64,000 bases of DNA from Geodermatophilus arenarius (GCF_042654585.1 NZ_JBHSGR010000018.1:1-64000); one strand, 5' to 3'. Numbered from the stretch's first letter, positions 23,787 through 32,308 are shown. Numbers and translations are program-made. The notes: generated by a model from the letters alone, not told the origin.

Positions 23787-24494
23787 TCAGAGCTGGGCGG
23801 CGGCCTCGACCGGGGTCAGGTCCTCGTCCATGGCCGAGACGAACAGGTGCTGGGCCACGCCCTGCGGCAGCGGGTGCCCGTCGAGGCTGATCGTGCCGTT
23901 CACCGACTGCGCCACCATCGTGGCGCCGGGTCGGATGCCCTGGTCGGCGAGCTGCCGGAGCAGCGCGGCGTCCTCCTGGAGCTGCTCGCTGATCCGCCGG
24001 ATGGTCACCTGCCGGCCCTCGGCGGTCGCGGTGTTCGACAGCAGCGTCAGGGCGTCGAGGACGGCCGAGGTCTCCCCGCCGAGCGCGTCCAGGCCCGGGA
24101 TCGGGTTGCCGAAGGGCGAGACCGTCGGGTTGCCCAGCAGGGACAGCAGCCGGCGCTCCACCGCCTCGCTCATGACGTGCTCCCAGCGGCAGGCCTCCTC
24201 GTGGACCTCGGCGTAGTCCAGGCCGATGACGTCGACGAGCAGGCACTCGGCCAGCCGGTGCTTGCGCATGACCGCGGTGGCGAGGGCGCGTCCGGTCTCC
24301 GACAGCTGCAGGTGGCGGTCGCCCTCGACGGTCAGCAGGCCGTCGCGCTCCATGCGGGCCACGGTCTGGGACACCGTCGGGCCGCTCTGGTGCAGCCGCT
24401 CGGCGATGCGCGCCCGCAGCGGGACGATGCCCTCCTCCTCCAGCTCGAAGATCGTGCGGAGGTACATCTCGGTGGTGTCGATGAGGTCGTTCAC
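23787..24494 (-). CDS. ideR: Iron-dependent repressor IdeR/DtxR
   Basis: 235 aa. Fe(II)-activated repressor of iron uptake genes. The N-terminal half follows M. tuberculosis IdeR closely: NDLIDTTEMYLRTIFELEEEG, then SGPTVSQTVARMERDGLL (recognition helix). Metal ligands are in place: Met10, His and Glu in MRKHRLAE, and VHEEACRWEH supplying His, Cys, Glu and His. The SPFGNPIPG loop is conserved. The SH3-like C-terminal domain is shorter and more diverged than in mycobacteria. It starts with GTG 24494 behind GGAGGAG; the GTG six bases earlier is too close to that site. The 3' end carries two hairpins. Confidence 0.95.
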   Translation of the reverse strand: MNDLIDTTEMYLRTIFELEEEGIVPLRARIAERLHQSGPTVSQTVARMERDGLLTVEGDRHLQLSETGRALATAVMRKHRLAECLLVDVIGLDYAEVHEEACRWEHVMSEAVERRLLSLLGNPTVSPFGNPIPGLDALGGETSAVLDALTLLSNTATAEGRQVTIRRISEQLQEDAALLRQLADQGIRPGATMVAQSVNGTISLDGHPLPQGVAQHLFVSAMDEDLTPVEAAAQL

Positions 24495-24707
24495 TGGCAC
24501 TCCTCCGTGTCGGACCCGATCGTACGGTGCGCGGGGTCCCGTTCCGGGGATCGCGGACGGGGTTCCCGGGCGGGCGATCGAGGCCACGGCCGCGGTGCCG
24601 TGGAGGGGACGGCCGGAGGGCGCGGCGGTAGCGTCCGGACCGGGCACCACCCGCGCGGGCACCGGCCCAGGCGGCGCGCCCGGCGGGGACGGCGACAGGG
24701 AGGGCTC

Positions 24708-25889
24708 GTGAGCGACTCGGTGGCCGTCGTCTGGGACGACGCCCTGCTCGGCTACACGATGGGCGGTGACCACCCGCTGCACCCGGTGCGGCTGGACCTC
24801 ACCATGCGGCTGGCCGACGGGCTGGGCGTGCTGGCGCCGGGCCGGGTGGAGGTGGTCCGTCCCACGCCGGCCGGCGAGGACCTGCTCACCCTGGTGCACG
24901 ACCCCGCCTACCTGGAGGCGGTGCGGCGCGCGCCCACCCACCCCGACGAGGCGTTCGGCCTGGGCACCGCCGACAACCCGGTCTTCGAGGGCATGTACGA
25001 GGCGGCCGCGCTCATCACCGGCGGCAGCGTCCAGGCCGCCGAGCTGGTGCACTCCGGCCGGGCGCAGCACGCGGTCAACATCTCCGGCGGCCTGCACCAC
25101 GCCATGCGCGACCGCGCGTCGGGCTTCTGCGTGTTCAACGACGCCGCGATCGCCATCGCCTGGCTGCTCGGCCAGGGCTACGAGCGGATCGCCTACGTCG
25201 ACCTCGACGTGCACCACGGCGACGGCGTGCAGGCCGCGTTCTACGACGACCCGCGGGTGCTCACGGTGAGCGTCCACCAGACCCCGCTGACGCTGTTCCC
25301 CGGCACCGGCTTCCCCGAGGAGACCGGCGACCCCGAGAAGGCGCTGGGCACCGCGGTCAACCTCGCCCTGCCCAACGGCACCGACGACTCCGGCTGGCTG
25401 CGCGCCTTCACCGCTGTCGTCCCCAGCGTGGTGCGCGCGTTCGCCCCGCAGGTGCTGGTTACCCAGTGCGGCTGCGACGCCCACCACGAGGACCCGCTGG
25501 CCGACCTCGCGCTCACCGTCGACGGCCAGCGGGCCAGCTACCGGGCGGTGCACGAGCTCGCGCACGAGGTCTGCGACGGCCGCTGGGTCGCCCTCGGCGG
25601 CGGCGGGTACGGGTTGGTGCGCTGCGTGCCGCGGGCCTGGACGCACCTGCTCGCCGAGGCGTCGGGGGAGCGGCTGGACCCGGTGACCGCGATCCCGCAG
25701 TCCTGGCGCGACGACGTCGTCGCCCGCGGGCTGCGGGCCCGGCCGCCCACGCACATGACCGAGGGCGGCTACACCGGCTTCTCCGCGTGGGACCCGTTCA
25801 CCGAGTCCCGCGTCGACCGGGCGATCTCCCGCACCCGCAAGGCGTCCTTCCCCTGGTTCGGCCTCGACCCGGACGACCCCCGTGACTGA
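24708..25889 (+). CDS. acuC: AcuC-type deacetylase (class I histone-deacetylase fold)
   Basis: 393 aa. Zinc-dependent deacetylase; AcuC in Bacillus removes acetyl groups from acetyl-CoA synthetase. The active-site motifs are visible: GGLHHAMRDRASGFCVFND (catalytic His pair), YVDLDVHHGDGV (zinc Asp and His), GCDAHHEDPLADL (third zinc ligand) and LGGGGYG. The length matches AcuC. It begins with GTG behind GGGAGGG. Its last 8 bases overlap the start of the acetyltransferase gene, so enzyme and counter-enzyme are made together; likely targets are AcsA-type acyl-CoA synthetases, inferred from other bacteria. Confidence 0.9.
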   Translation: MSDSVAVVWDDALLGYTMGGDHPLHPVRLDLTMRLADGLGVLAPGRVEVVRPTPAGEDLLTLVHDPAYLEAVRRAPTHPDEAFGLGTADNPVFEGMYEAAALITGGSVQAAELVHSGRAQHAVNISGGLHHAMRDRASGFCVFNDAAIAIAWLLGQGYERIAYVDLDVHHGDGVQAAFYDDPRVLTVSVHQTPLTLFPGTGFPEETGDPEKALGTAVNLALPNGTDDSGWLRAFTAVVPSVVRAFAPQVLVTQCGCDAHHEDPLADLALTVDGQRASYRAVHELAHEVCDGRWVALGGGGYGLVRCVPRAWTHLLAEASGERLDPVTAIPQSWRDDVVARGLRARPPTHMTEGGYTGFSAWDPFTESRVDRAISRTRKASFPWFGLDPDDPRD

Positions 25890-28587
25890 GCAGCAGACCG
25901 TCGACCAGGCCCCAGCCGAGGTGGCGCCGCAGCCGCCCGCGCACTGGGAGGCCGACATCGTCGCCGCGGACGGCGGCACGGTGCACCTGCGCCCGATCTG
26001 CCCGGAGGACGCCGAGGGGCTGACCGGGCTCATGGACCGCAGCTCCGACCAGACCCGCTACTACCGGTTCTTCGGGCCGATGAAGCGGCTGTCGGACAGG
26101 GACCTGCACCGGTTCACCCACGTCGACCACGACACCCGCGTCGCGTTCGTCCTGCTGCTCGGCGACCAGCTGATCGGCGTCGGCCGCTACGACCGCCTCC
26201 CGGGCACCACCGAGGCCGAGGTCGCCTTCCTCATCGAGGACGCCCACCAGGGCCGCGGGCTCGGCTCGGTGCTGCTGGAGCACCTGGCCGCCGCCGCCCG
26301 CGAGCGCGGCATCACCACCTTCGTCGCCGAGGTGCTGTCGCAGAACGGCCGGATGGTCCGGGTCTTCCTCGACGCCGGCTACCAGGCCCGCCGCTCCTAC
26401 GAGGAGGGCGTGGTCCACCTGACCTTCCCGATCGCCCCCACCGAGACCTCGCTGGCGGTCGCCTACGAGCGCGAGCAGCGCAGCGAGTCCCGGTCGATCG
26501 CGCGGCTGCTCACCCCGTCGTCGGTCGCGGTGGTCGGCGCCAGCAACGACGAGGGCAAGATCGGCAACCTCGTCCTGCGCAACCTGCTCGACTACCGCTT
26601 CGACGGGCCGGTCTACCCGGTCAACCCCGGCACCCGGCACGTGCGTGGCGTCCCCGCCTACGCCTCCATCGAGGACGTCCCCGGCGACGTCGACCTCGCC
26701 GTCGTCGCGGTCCCCGCCGACGAGGTCGCGGACGTGGTGGAGGCCTGCCGGCGCAAGCGGGTCCGCGGCCTGGTGGTCATCTCCGGCGGGTTCGGCGAGA
26801 CCGGGCCCGAGGGCCGGGAGGCCGAGCGGCGGCTGGTCGCCGCGGCGCGGGCCTCGGGCATGCGGGTGGTCGGCCCCAACTGCCTCGGCATCGTCAACAC
26901 CGACCCGGCGATCCGGCTCGACGCCAGCCTCGCCCCGCGGGTCCCCGGCCGCGGGCGGGTGGGCTTCTTCGCCCAGTCCGGCGCGCTCGGCGTGGCCCTG
27001 CTGGAGCGGGCGGCCAGCCGCAACATCGGCCTGTCGAGCTTCGTCTCGGCCGGCAACCGCGCCGACGTCAGCGGCAACGACCTGCTGCAGTACTGGGCCA
27101 CCGACCCCGGCACCGAGGTCGTGCTGCTGCACCTGGAGAGCTTCGGCAACCCCCGCAAGTTCGCCCGGCTCGCGCGCAGCGTCGCCCGCACCAAGCCGGT
27201 GGTGGCGGTGAAGAGCGGCCGGCACGGCGGGCTCACGCCGGGCCTGGCCGGCACGTCGGTCGCGGTGCCCGAGCAGTCGGTGGCGGCGCTGTTCGCCTCG
27301 GCCGGCGTCATCCGGGTGGAGACCGTCGCCCAGCTGTTCGAGGTCGGCATGCTGCTGGCCCACCAGCCGCTGCCGGCGGGCGACCGGGTCGCCGTCGTCG
27401 GCAACTCCACGGCGCTGGGCGTGCTGGTCGCCGACGCCGTCCTCGACCAGGGCCTGACCCTGGCGCACGAGGCGCCGGTCGACATCGGCACCGCCGGCAC
27501 CCCGGAGGCCTTCCGCGCGGCGCTGCAGGAGGCGGTCGACGACGACGGGGTGGACGCCGTCGTCGCGGTGTTCCTCCCGCCGCTGGTGCGGACCTCGCCC
27601 GACGCGTACGGCCGGGCGCTGCGCGAGGTGTCGCAGGGCTCGGCCAAGCCGGTGCTCGCGACGTTCCTGTCGGCGGAGGGCATCCCGCCGGAGCTCACCG
27701 TGCCCGACGACGAGGGCATGCCCGCCCGTGGCTCGGTCCCGTCCTACGCGACGCCGGAGCGGGCGGTCATCGCGCTGGCGCGGGTCGCCGAGTACGCCCG
27801 CTGGCGCCGCCGGCCGGCCGGCACCGTGCCCGAGCTGCCCGGCGTCGACGTCGACCGGGCGCGGTCGGTGGTGCTCGGCGTGATGGCGGGGTCCCCCGGG
27901 GGGCGGCAGCTCCGCGACGACGAGGTCATCGCCCTGCTGGGCGCCTACGGGGTGCCGCTGCTCGGCACGCGGACGGCGACCACCGCGGACGAGGCGGTCG
28001 CCGCGGCCGGCGCGATCGGCTACCCGGTGGTGCTCAAGTCGACGGCGCCGTGGCTGCGGCACCGCACCGACCTCGGCGGTGTGCGGCTGGACCTGCCCGA
28101 CGCCGGCGCCGTCCGTGCCGCGTTCGAGGCCATCCCGGCCGGCGACCCGGTGATCGTGCAGGAGATGGCCGCGCCGGGCGTGGCCACCGTCATCGAGGTC
28201 GTCGACGACCCGTCGTTCGGCGCCCTGGTCAGCTTCGGCCTCGGGGGAGTGGCCACCGAGCTGCTCGGCGACCGCGCCTACCGCACGCTGCCGCTCACCG
28301 ACCTCGACGCCGCCGAGCTGGTCCGCGCGCCCCGGGCGTGGCCGCTGCTCGACGGCTGGCGGGGGGCCGAGCGGGTCGACGTCGCGGCGCTGGAGGACCT
28401 GCTGCTGCGGGTGGCCCGGCTCGCCGAGGACCTGCCCGAGGTGCTCGGCCTCGCCCTGTCGCCGGTGATCGTCGGCCCGGCGAACCCCTGGCACGGCGGC
28501 CGGTCGCTCGTGGTCGCCGGCGGCACCGTGCGCGTCGGGCCGCCGACCGCCCGGGTCGATCCGGGTCCCCGCCGCATGCGCGACTGA
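25882..28587 (+). CDS. GNAT acetyltransferase fused to an NDP-forming acyl-CoA ligase-like protein (protein acetyltransferase)
   Basis: 901 aa. Domain order: GNAT domain (about 34-175, with acetyl-CoA loop AHQGRGLGSVLLEHL), CoA-binding Rossmann domain (SVAVVGASNDEGKIGN, about 214-300), ligase-type flavodoxin-like domains, and a C-terminal ATP-grasp domain (about 683-880; PVVLKSTAPWLRHRTDLGG, FGLGGVATELLGD). Proteins with these parts include Pat/YfiQ-type lysine acetyltransferases. At the place where ADP-forming acetyl-CoA synthetases have the catalytic His (SHTG), this one reads LTPG, so ligase activity is probably lost and the part is regulatory. It overlaps acuC by 8 bases, supporting a joint acetylation switch. 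Confidence 0.88.
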   Translation: MTEQQTVDQAPAEVAPQPPAHWEADIVAADGGTVHLRPICPEDAEGLTGLMDRSSDQTRYYRFFGPMKRLSDRDLHRFTHVDHDTRVAFVLLLGDQLIGVGRYDRLPGTTEAEVAFLIEDAHQGRGLGSVLLEHLAAAARERGITTFVAEVLSQNGRMVRVFLDAGYQARRSYEEGVVHLTFPIAPTETSLAVAYEREQRSESRSIARLLTPSSVAVVGASNDEGKIGNLVLRNLLDYRFDGPVYPVNPGTRHVRGVPAYASIEDVPGDVDLAVVAVPADEVADVVEACRRKRVRGLVVISGGFGETGPEGREAERRLVAAARASGMRVVGPNCLGIVNTDPAIRLDASLAPRVPGRGRVGFFAQSGALGVALLERAASRNIGLSSFVSAGNRADVSGNDLLQYWATDPGTEVVLLHLESFGNPRKFARLARSVARTKPVVAVKSGRHGGLTPGLAGTSVAVPEQSVAALFASAGVIRVETVAQLFEVGMLLAHQPLPAGDRVAVVGNSTALGVLVADAVLDQGLTLAHEAPVDIGTAGTPEAFRAALQEAVDDDGVDAVVAVFLPPLVRTSPDAYGRALREVSQGSAKPVLATFLSAEGIPPELTVPDDEGMPARGSVPSYATPERAVIALARVAEYARWRRRPAGTVPELPGVDVDRARSVVLGVMAGSPGGRQLRDDEVIALLGAYGVPLLGTRTATTADEAVAAAGAIGYPVVLKSTAPWLRHRTDLGGVRLDLPDAGAVRAAFEAIPAGDPVIVQEMAAPGVATVIEVVDDPSFGALVSFGLGGVATELLGDRAYRTLPLTDLDAAELVRAPRAWPLLDGWRGAERVDVAALEDLLLRVARLAEDLPEVLGLALSPVIVGPANPWHGGRSLVVAGGTVRVGPPTARVDPGPRRMRD

Positions 28588-28662
28588 TCACACCGTCGGC
28601 CTCCGGCCGGCACCACCCGCGGAGCCCTCCGGCCCCGCTCGGGCACGACACCGCAGGGCGGG

Positions 28663-29307
28663 TCACCTCCGCCAGAACAGGTGGTGGGTGACGCCGCTCG
28701 GGCTGGGCACGACCTCGTGGTGGAAGCGGTCGAGCAGCTCGTCGGGCGAGGTCCACAGCCGGGAGCCGGCGCCCAGCTCGACCGGTGCGACGGCGACGTG
28801 CAGCGTGTCGACGAGGTCGGCGTCGAGGAACTGGCGGATCACCGTGGCGCCGCCCCCGAGCCGGACGTCGGCACCGCCGGCCGCCGCGCGCGCCTTCTCC
28901 AGCACCGTGGCCGGGTCGGCGTCGACGAAGTGGAACGTCGTGTCCGACAGCGTGAACGACGGCCGCACGTGGTGGGTCATCACGAAGACCGGCGTGTGGA
29001 ACGGCGGGTCCTCGCCCCACCAGCCCTGCCACTCGAGGTCCTCCCAGGGGCCGCGGTGGGGCGAGAACTTGTTCCGGCCCATGATCTCGGCGCCGATGCC
29101 GTGCGCGAAGTCGCGGGTGAAGTAGTCGTCCAGGCCGCGGCTGCCGCCCGGCCGGGTGCGGTTGGGGAAGCTGGCCGTGGCGACCGCCCAGGCCATCAAC
29201 GTCATGGGGTCGGCGTGCCCGAACGGCCGCTCCAGGCTCTGGCCCTCGCCGGCGCCGTACCCGTCGCTCGAGACGGTGAAGTTCTGCACCCTCAACAGCT
29301 GGCTCAC
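28663..29307 (-). CDS. RibD C-terminal/dihydrofolate-reductase-like protein
   Basis: 214 aa. DHFR-like fold of the RibD_C family. Visible are LLRVQNFTVSSDGYGAGEGQ at the start, EIMGRNKFSPHRGPW, PVFVMTHHVRP, DVRLGGGATVIRQFLDADLVD (NADPH-binding Gly-rich turn) and LHVAVAPVELGAGSRLW. Family members in actinobacteria are mostly of unknown substrate. The frame is open upstream of GTG 29307, but a GGGAGGGACC site and the conserved first strand support this start. It converges on the acetyltransferase gene; the 75-base gap shows no strong hairpin. Confidence 0.87.
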   Translation of the reverse strand: MSQLLRVQNFTVSSDGYGAGEGQSLERPFGHADPMTLMAWAVATASFPNRTRPGGSRGLDDYFTRDFAHGIGAEIMGRNKFSPHRGPWEDLEWQGWWGEDPPFHTPVFVMTHHVRPSFTLSDTTFHFVDADPATVLEKARAAAGGADVRLGGGATVIRQFLDADLVDTLHVAVAPVELGAGSRLWTSPDELLDRFHHEVVPSPSGVTHHLFWRR

Positions 29308-29374
29308 GGTCCCTCCCTCGGTGTCGACGAGGGGCTGACCGCCGGCGGCGCCGGAACTCATCGGCGCGCCTGCC

Positions 29375-29926
29375 TCAGGGACGGCGGCCGGTGAAGGCGA
29401 GCAGCTTCGCCCGGTCGTCGGCGTCCTCGGGCACGGTCACCCGCGGGCCGTAGTGGCCGCTGCCGCGCAGCGCGGCGTCCCACGGCTCGATGCCGGCGAG
29501 GAACGCCGAGGCCTCGTCCGCGTCGATCGTCTCGTCCTGGCCGGTGGCGCGGGCGAGGTCCCAGGCGTGCACCAGGAGGTCCATGAGGCCGGTCATGGCA
29601 ACGAGGTCCTCGAGCGGCATGTCCCCGGCCCGGGTGCTGGTCGGCCGGCGGGCGAGGTCCGGGTCGGCGAGCAGGGCCCGGATCGCGGCGTCGGTGGCCC
29701 GCCAGGCGCGCGCGGGGTCGTCGTCGACCGGGGGGTGCGCGGGCAGCGGGAGGTCCACCGCGGGGAAGTAGAGCGCGGGCATCCACTCCACCAGGTGCCG
29801 GACGACGTCGCGGGCCACCCAGCCCTCGCACGGCGCCGGGTCGTCCCAGCGTCCGGGCGGGACGCCGTCGACCCTGCGGCCGAAGTCGTCCGCGAGCCTC
29901 GCCCACCGCTCCGCCGTGCCCGCCAT
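29375..29926 (-). CDS. TIGR03086-like DinB-superfamily protein (mycothiol-dependent isomerase relatives)
   Basis: 183 aa. The N-terminal helical bundle has WARLADDFGRRVDGVPPGRWDDPAPCEGWVARDVVRHLVEW, the family hallmark; His ligands appear in VRHLVEW and LLVHAWDLARATGQ. The C-terminal part (FTGRRP) is usual for this group. Relatives include mycothiol-dependent maleylpyruvate isomerase, but the reaction here is unknown. It begins with ATG behind AGGAGG. A perfect CTCAACC-N4-GGTTGAG repeat 10 bases upstream is an ArsR-type site, so a thiol- or metal-type ArsR regulator encoded elsewhere may control it. Confidence 0.86.
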   Translation of the reverse strand: MAGTAERWARLADDFGRRVDGVPPGRWDDPAPCEGWVARDVVRHLVEWMPALYFPAVDLPLPAHPPVDDDPARAWRATDAAIRALLADPDLARRPTSTRAGDMPLEDLVAMTGLMDLLVHAWDLARATGQDETIDADEASAFLAGIEPWDAALRGSGHYGPRVTVPEDADDRAKLLAFTGRRP

Positions 29927-29935
29927 GGCCGCCTC

Positions 29936-29953
29936 CTCAACCTTTCGGTTGAG
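29936..29953. promoter_or_regulatory. ArsR-like operator upstream of the TIGR03086-like gene
   Basis: Perfect 7-bp inverted repeat CTCAACC-N4-GGTTGAG. It overlaps the ribosome site and is compatible with repression. Confidence 0.6.
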
Positions 29954-29988
29954 CACGAGCCTGGCCCGGGGCGCGACCCCTGTCAACG

Positions 29989-30026
29989 CCGAGAGCCGGC
30001 TCCCGCGAGGGGGAGCCGGCTCTCGG
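29989..30026 (-). terminator. Hairpin terminator downstream of sigB
   Basis: Perfect 16-bp stem with a 6-base loop (GCGAGG). It follows the class-2 element after sigB and precedes the start of the next minus-strand gene. Confidence 0.8.
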
Positions 30027-30029
30027 TGC

Positions 30030-30084
30030 GGCCCTCTGCAGGGTCCCGCCGCGAGCGTGCGAGCGGTGGGGGGCAGAGGGGTCC
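30030..30084 (-). repeat. Class-2 palindromic element at the 3' end of sigB
   Basis: Outer stem GGCCCTCTGC against GCAGAGGGGTC with one bulged G. The inner hairpin CCGCCGC/GCG-A-GCGG with loop GAGCGT is the same as after sigA except for one loop base. It begins 5 bases after the stop codon. Confidence 0.8.
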
Positions 30085-30089
30085 TTCGT

Positions 30090-31073
30090 CTACGCCAGGT
30101 AGTCGCGCAGGGCGTCGGCGCGCTGCGGGTCGCGCAGCTTGGCCATCGTCTCGCGCTCGATCTGGCGGACCCGCTCGCGGGACAGGCCGAACTGCTTGCC
30201 GATCTGCTCGAGCGTGCGGGGCTGGCCGCCGTCGAGGCCGAAGCGCAGCACCACCACGTCGCGCTCGCGCTCCTCCAGCGTGGAGAGGACGTTGCGCACG
30301 TCGCCCTTCATCATCTGGAAGGCCACCGCGTCCTCGGCCACCGCGGCGTCGGCGTCCTCGATGAAGTCACCGAGGCGGGACTCCTCGTCGGCGCCGACCG
30401 TCTGGTCGAGGCTGACCAGGTCCCGGCTGTACTCGAGCAGCTCGGTGACCCGCTCGGGCGTCATGTCGAGCTCGAGGCCGAGCTCCTCGGCGGTGGGCTC
30501 CCGCTCGAGCTCCTGGTGCACCCGCCGGCGGGTCCGCACGACCTTGTTGACCTGCTCGGCCAGGTGCACGGGCAGCCGGATGGTGCGGCCGGAGTCGGCC
30601 ATCGCGCGGGTGATCGCCTGGCGGATCCACCACGTCGCGTAGGTCGAGAACTTGAAGCCCTTGGTGTAGTCGAACTTCTCGACGGCGCGGATGAGGCCGA
30701 CATTGCCCTCCTGGATGAGGTCCAGGAACGTCATGCCGTGGCCGGTGTAGCGCTTGGCCACCGAGACGACCAGGCGCAGGTTGGCCTCGAGCAGGTGCCG
30801 CTTGGCGGCCTTGCCGTCGACCGCGAGGGCCTTGTAGTCGCGCTGCAGGGCAGGGGTGAGCTGCCGCTCGGCGAGCAGCCGCTCGGCGTAGAGACCGGCC
30901 TCGATGCGCTTGGCCAGCTCCACCTCCTGCTCGGCGGTCAGCAGGGCGGTCTTGCCGATGGTGTTGAGGTACACGCGCACCAGGTCGGTCGACACCAGGC
31001 CACTGGTGTCCGGCTCGCGGCGGGGCGAGCGGACCTCGAGGGCGTCACTGGGGGAAGACTGGAGGAGCGTCAC
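30090..31073 (-). CDS. sigB: Alternative group-2 sigma factor SigB
   Basis: 327 aa. Sigma-70 group 2 protein. It has region 1.2 (DLVRVYLNTIGKTALLTAEQEVELAKRIE), region 2 (GMTFLDLIQEGNVGLIRAVEKFDYTKGFKFSTYATWWIRQAI), region 3 and region 4 (LEQIGKQFGLSRERVRQIE). It lacks the long N-terminal extension of the principal sigma factor at 43.2 kb. The open frame reaches upstream to 31298, but GTG 31073 gives the usual N-terminus. The upstream region carries a GGAAC-N18-CGTT pair (31222-31248), the ECF consensus, implying stress control, plus a tandem 10-bp repeat. The 3' end carries two hairpins. Confidence 0.93.
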   Translation of the reverse strand: MTLLQSSPSDALEVRSPRREPDTSGLVSTDLVRVYLNTIGKTALLTAEQEVELAKRIEAGLYAERLLAERQLTPALQRDYKALAVDGKAAKRHLLEANLRLVVSVAKRYTGHGMTFLDLIQEGNVGLIRAVEKFDYTKGFKFSTYATWWIRQAITRAMADSGRTIRLPVHLAEQVNKVVRTRRRVHQELEREPTAEELGLELDMTPERVTELLEYSRDLVSLDQTVGADEESRLGDFIEDADAAVAEDAVAFQMMKGDVRNVLSTLEERERDVVVLRFGLDGGQPRTLEQIGKQFGLSRERVRQIERETMAKLRDPQRADALRDYLA

Positions 31074-31188
31074 GGGATGTCTTCGTCCTTGCTCGGAGTT
31101 CGGATGCGCCGCCGGCTGTCCGGTGGCGGTGGCGCACCCGCGTCGGGGGTGGGGCTCCGTTGTCCGGCGGGGCCCCCACGGTTCGTTC

Positions 31189-31208
31189 GTCCGTTGTGGT
31201 CCGTTGTG
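31189..31208. repeat. Tandem 10-bp repeat upstream of sigB
   Basis: GTCCGTTGTG twice in a row; an inverted partial copy (TACAACGGTCC) lies at 31219-31229. Possible regulator half-sites next to the ECF-type promoter. Confidence 0.5.
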
Positions 31209-31221
31209 TTTCGCCCCGTAC

Positions 31222-31248
31222 AACGGTCCCGACGGGGCCGGGTGTTCC
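31222..31248 (-). promoter_or_regulatory. ECF-type promoter of sigB
   Basis: Minus strand GGAAC (31244-31248), 18-base spacer, CGTT (31222-31225). This is the SigE/SigH/SigR-type consensus; mycobacterial sigB is transcribed by such sigma factors. The expected leader is about 140 bases. Confidence 0.6.
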
Positions 31249-31320
31249 ACGCGGCCCGGGTTCACAGTGAACGCACAGGCCGTGTGTTCGGTCACCACCC
31301 GTACCCGTCCGGTCGCCGGG

Positions 31321-31752
31321 TCAGACCTCCAGCAGCAAGGTCATCGGCCCCTCGTTGACCGACGCCACCGCCATCCGCGCGCCGAACACGCCGGTCGCCA
31401 CGCCGGTCCCGCGCCGCCGCAGCTCCGCCACCACCTCGTCCACCAGCGGCTCGGCGACGTCCCCGGGCGCGGCGGCGTCCCAGGACGGGCGGCGGCCCTT
31501 CCGCGTGTCCGCGTAGAGGGTGAACTGGCTCACCACGAGCACCGGCAGGCCGAGGTCGCCGGCCGAGCGGGCGCCGTCCCCGGTGGGGAACACCCGCAGC
31601 TCGTGGACCTTCCGGGCCAGGGTGCGGGCCCGGTCGGCGTCGTCGTCCCGGCCGACGCCGACCAGCGCGAGCAGGCCCGTCCCGATCTCCCCGACGACGG
31701 CCCCGTCGACGGTCACCGAGGCCGAGGACACCCTGCTCACCACCGCGCGCAC
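31321..31752 (-). CDS. dtd: D-aminoacyl-tRNA deacylase
   Basis: 143 aa. Hydrolyses D-aminoacyl-tRNA (and mischarged Gly-tRNA-Ala), acting through RNA-like rejection of L-residues by its cis Gly-Pro motif. Visible are MRAVVSRVSSASVTVDG, LPVLVVSQFTLYADTRKGRRPSW (SQxT motif) and the C-terminal NEGPMTLLLEV carrying Gly-Pro; the usual Asn/Asp before Gly-Pro is Glu here. The length is normal. It starts with GTG 6 bases after a minus-strand CAGGAT, so it is probably leaderless. Confidence 0.94.
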   Translation of the reverse strand: MRAVVSRVSSASVTVDGAVVGEIGTGLLALVGVGRDDDADRARTLARKVHELRVFPTGDGARSAGDLGLPVLVVSQFTLYADTRKGRRPSWDAAAPGDVAEPLVDEVVAELRRRGTGVATGVFGARMAVASVNEGPMTLLLEV

Positions 31753-31758
31753 CGACCC

Positions 31759-31764
31759 ATCCTG
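31759..31764 (-). promoter_or_regulatory. -10 element, leaderless start of dtd
   Basis: Minus-strand CAGGAT, then 6 bases, then the GTG whose first base is 31752. Confidence 0.5.
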
Positions 31765-31846
31765 CGCGAGCGGTGCGCGGCGGCAGGACCCCCTGGGCGG
31801 AACGGGTCAGCGGGCCGCCCCACCGGACACCCCCCGCAGAACCGCA

Positions 31847-32308
31847 TCACTCGGGGCCCGGGGCGTGGGGACGGGAACCGCCGGCGGTGCGGGGACCCGG
31901 CCGGAACTCCCTCCGACCACCAGCGGAGGCAGGTGTCCTCCCCGACGGCCCGTCGCGGCCGAAGGTGACCACGGTGTCCGGCCGCACGTCCTCGGGCAGG
32001 GCGCGCACCGCCCGGCCGCCGTCGTCCGGAGGGACGGCGGCGCACCGCCCGTCCCGGGAGCCGAGCCACCGGTGGTCGGTGACGCCGACCGCGGCCAGGC
32101 TCGCCACCACCTCCAGCCGCCGCAGGTCGGCGACCGGACCGTCCCCCCTCCCGGCGAACTCGCCGTCGGTGGCGGTGACCACGACGACGGTCAGCCCCCG
32201 CGTCCCCGGCCTCGGCCATCAGCGCGGCCGACAGGTAGGCCTCGTCGTCCGGATGGGCCCAGACCCCAGGACCGTCCCCGGCTGGGACACCGTCAGCGTC
32301 TGCGGCAC
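31847..32308 (-). pseudogene. Broken PIG-L-type deacetylase
   Basis: The remnant begins at GTG 32308 behind GAGGAGG with PQTLTVSQPGTVL. The zinc motif AHPDDEAYLSAALMAEA is in a second frame, and VVVTATDGEF onward, including VTDHRWLGSRDG and RPDTVVTFGRDG, returns to the first frame. One base appears lost before the AHPDDE motif and one gained after it, and a stop codon interrupts the first frame between them. The C-terminus no longer matches the usual GHPDH region and ends early. PIG-L enzymes deacetylate GlcNAc-type substrates (for example in mycothiol synthesis); this copy should be inactive. Confidence 0.8.

Noticed and set aside
23622..24707. IdeR iron box around ideR
   Set aside because: No 19-bp TTAGGTTAG-type palindrome could be seen.
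31759..31800. Possible degenerate class-2 repeat near dtd
   Set aside because: Shares GCGAGCGGTG and GGCAGGA words but lacks the outer stem; similarity too weak.
31847..32182. Stand-alone 111-aa frame
   Set aside because: It is the middle and end of the broken PIG-L gene; the zinc motif lies in another frame.
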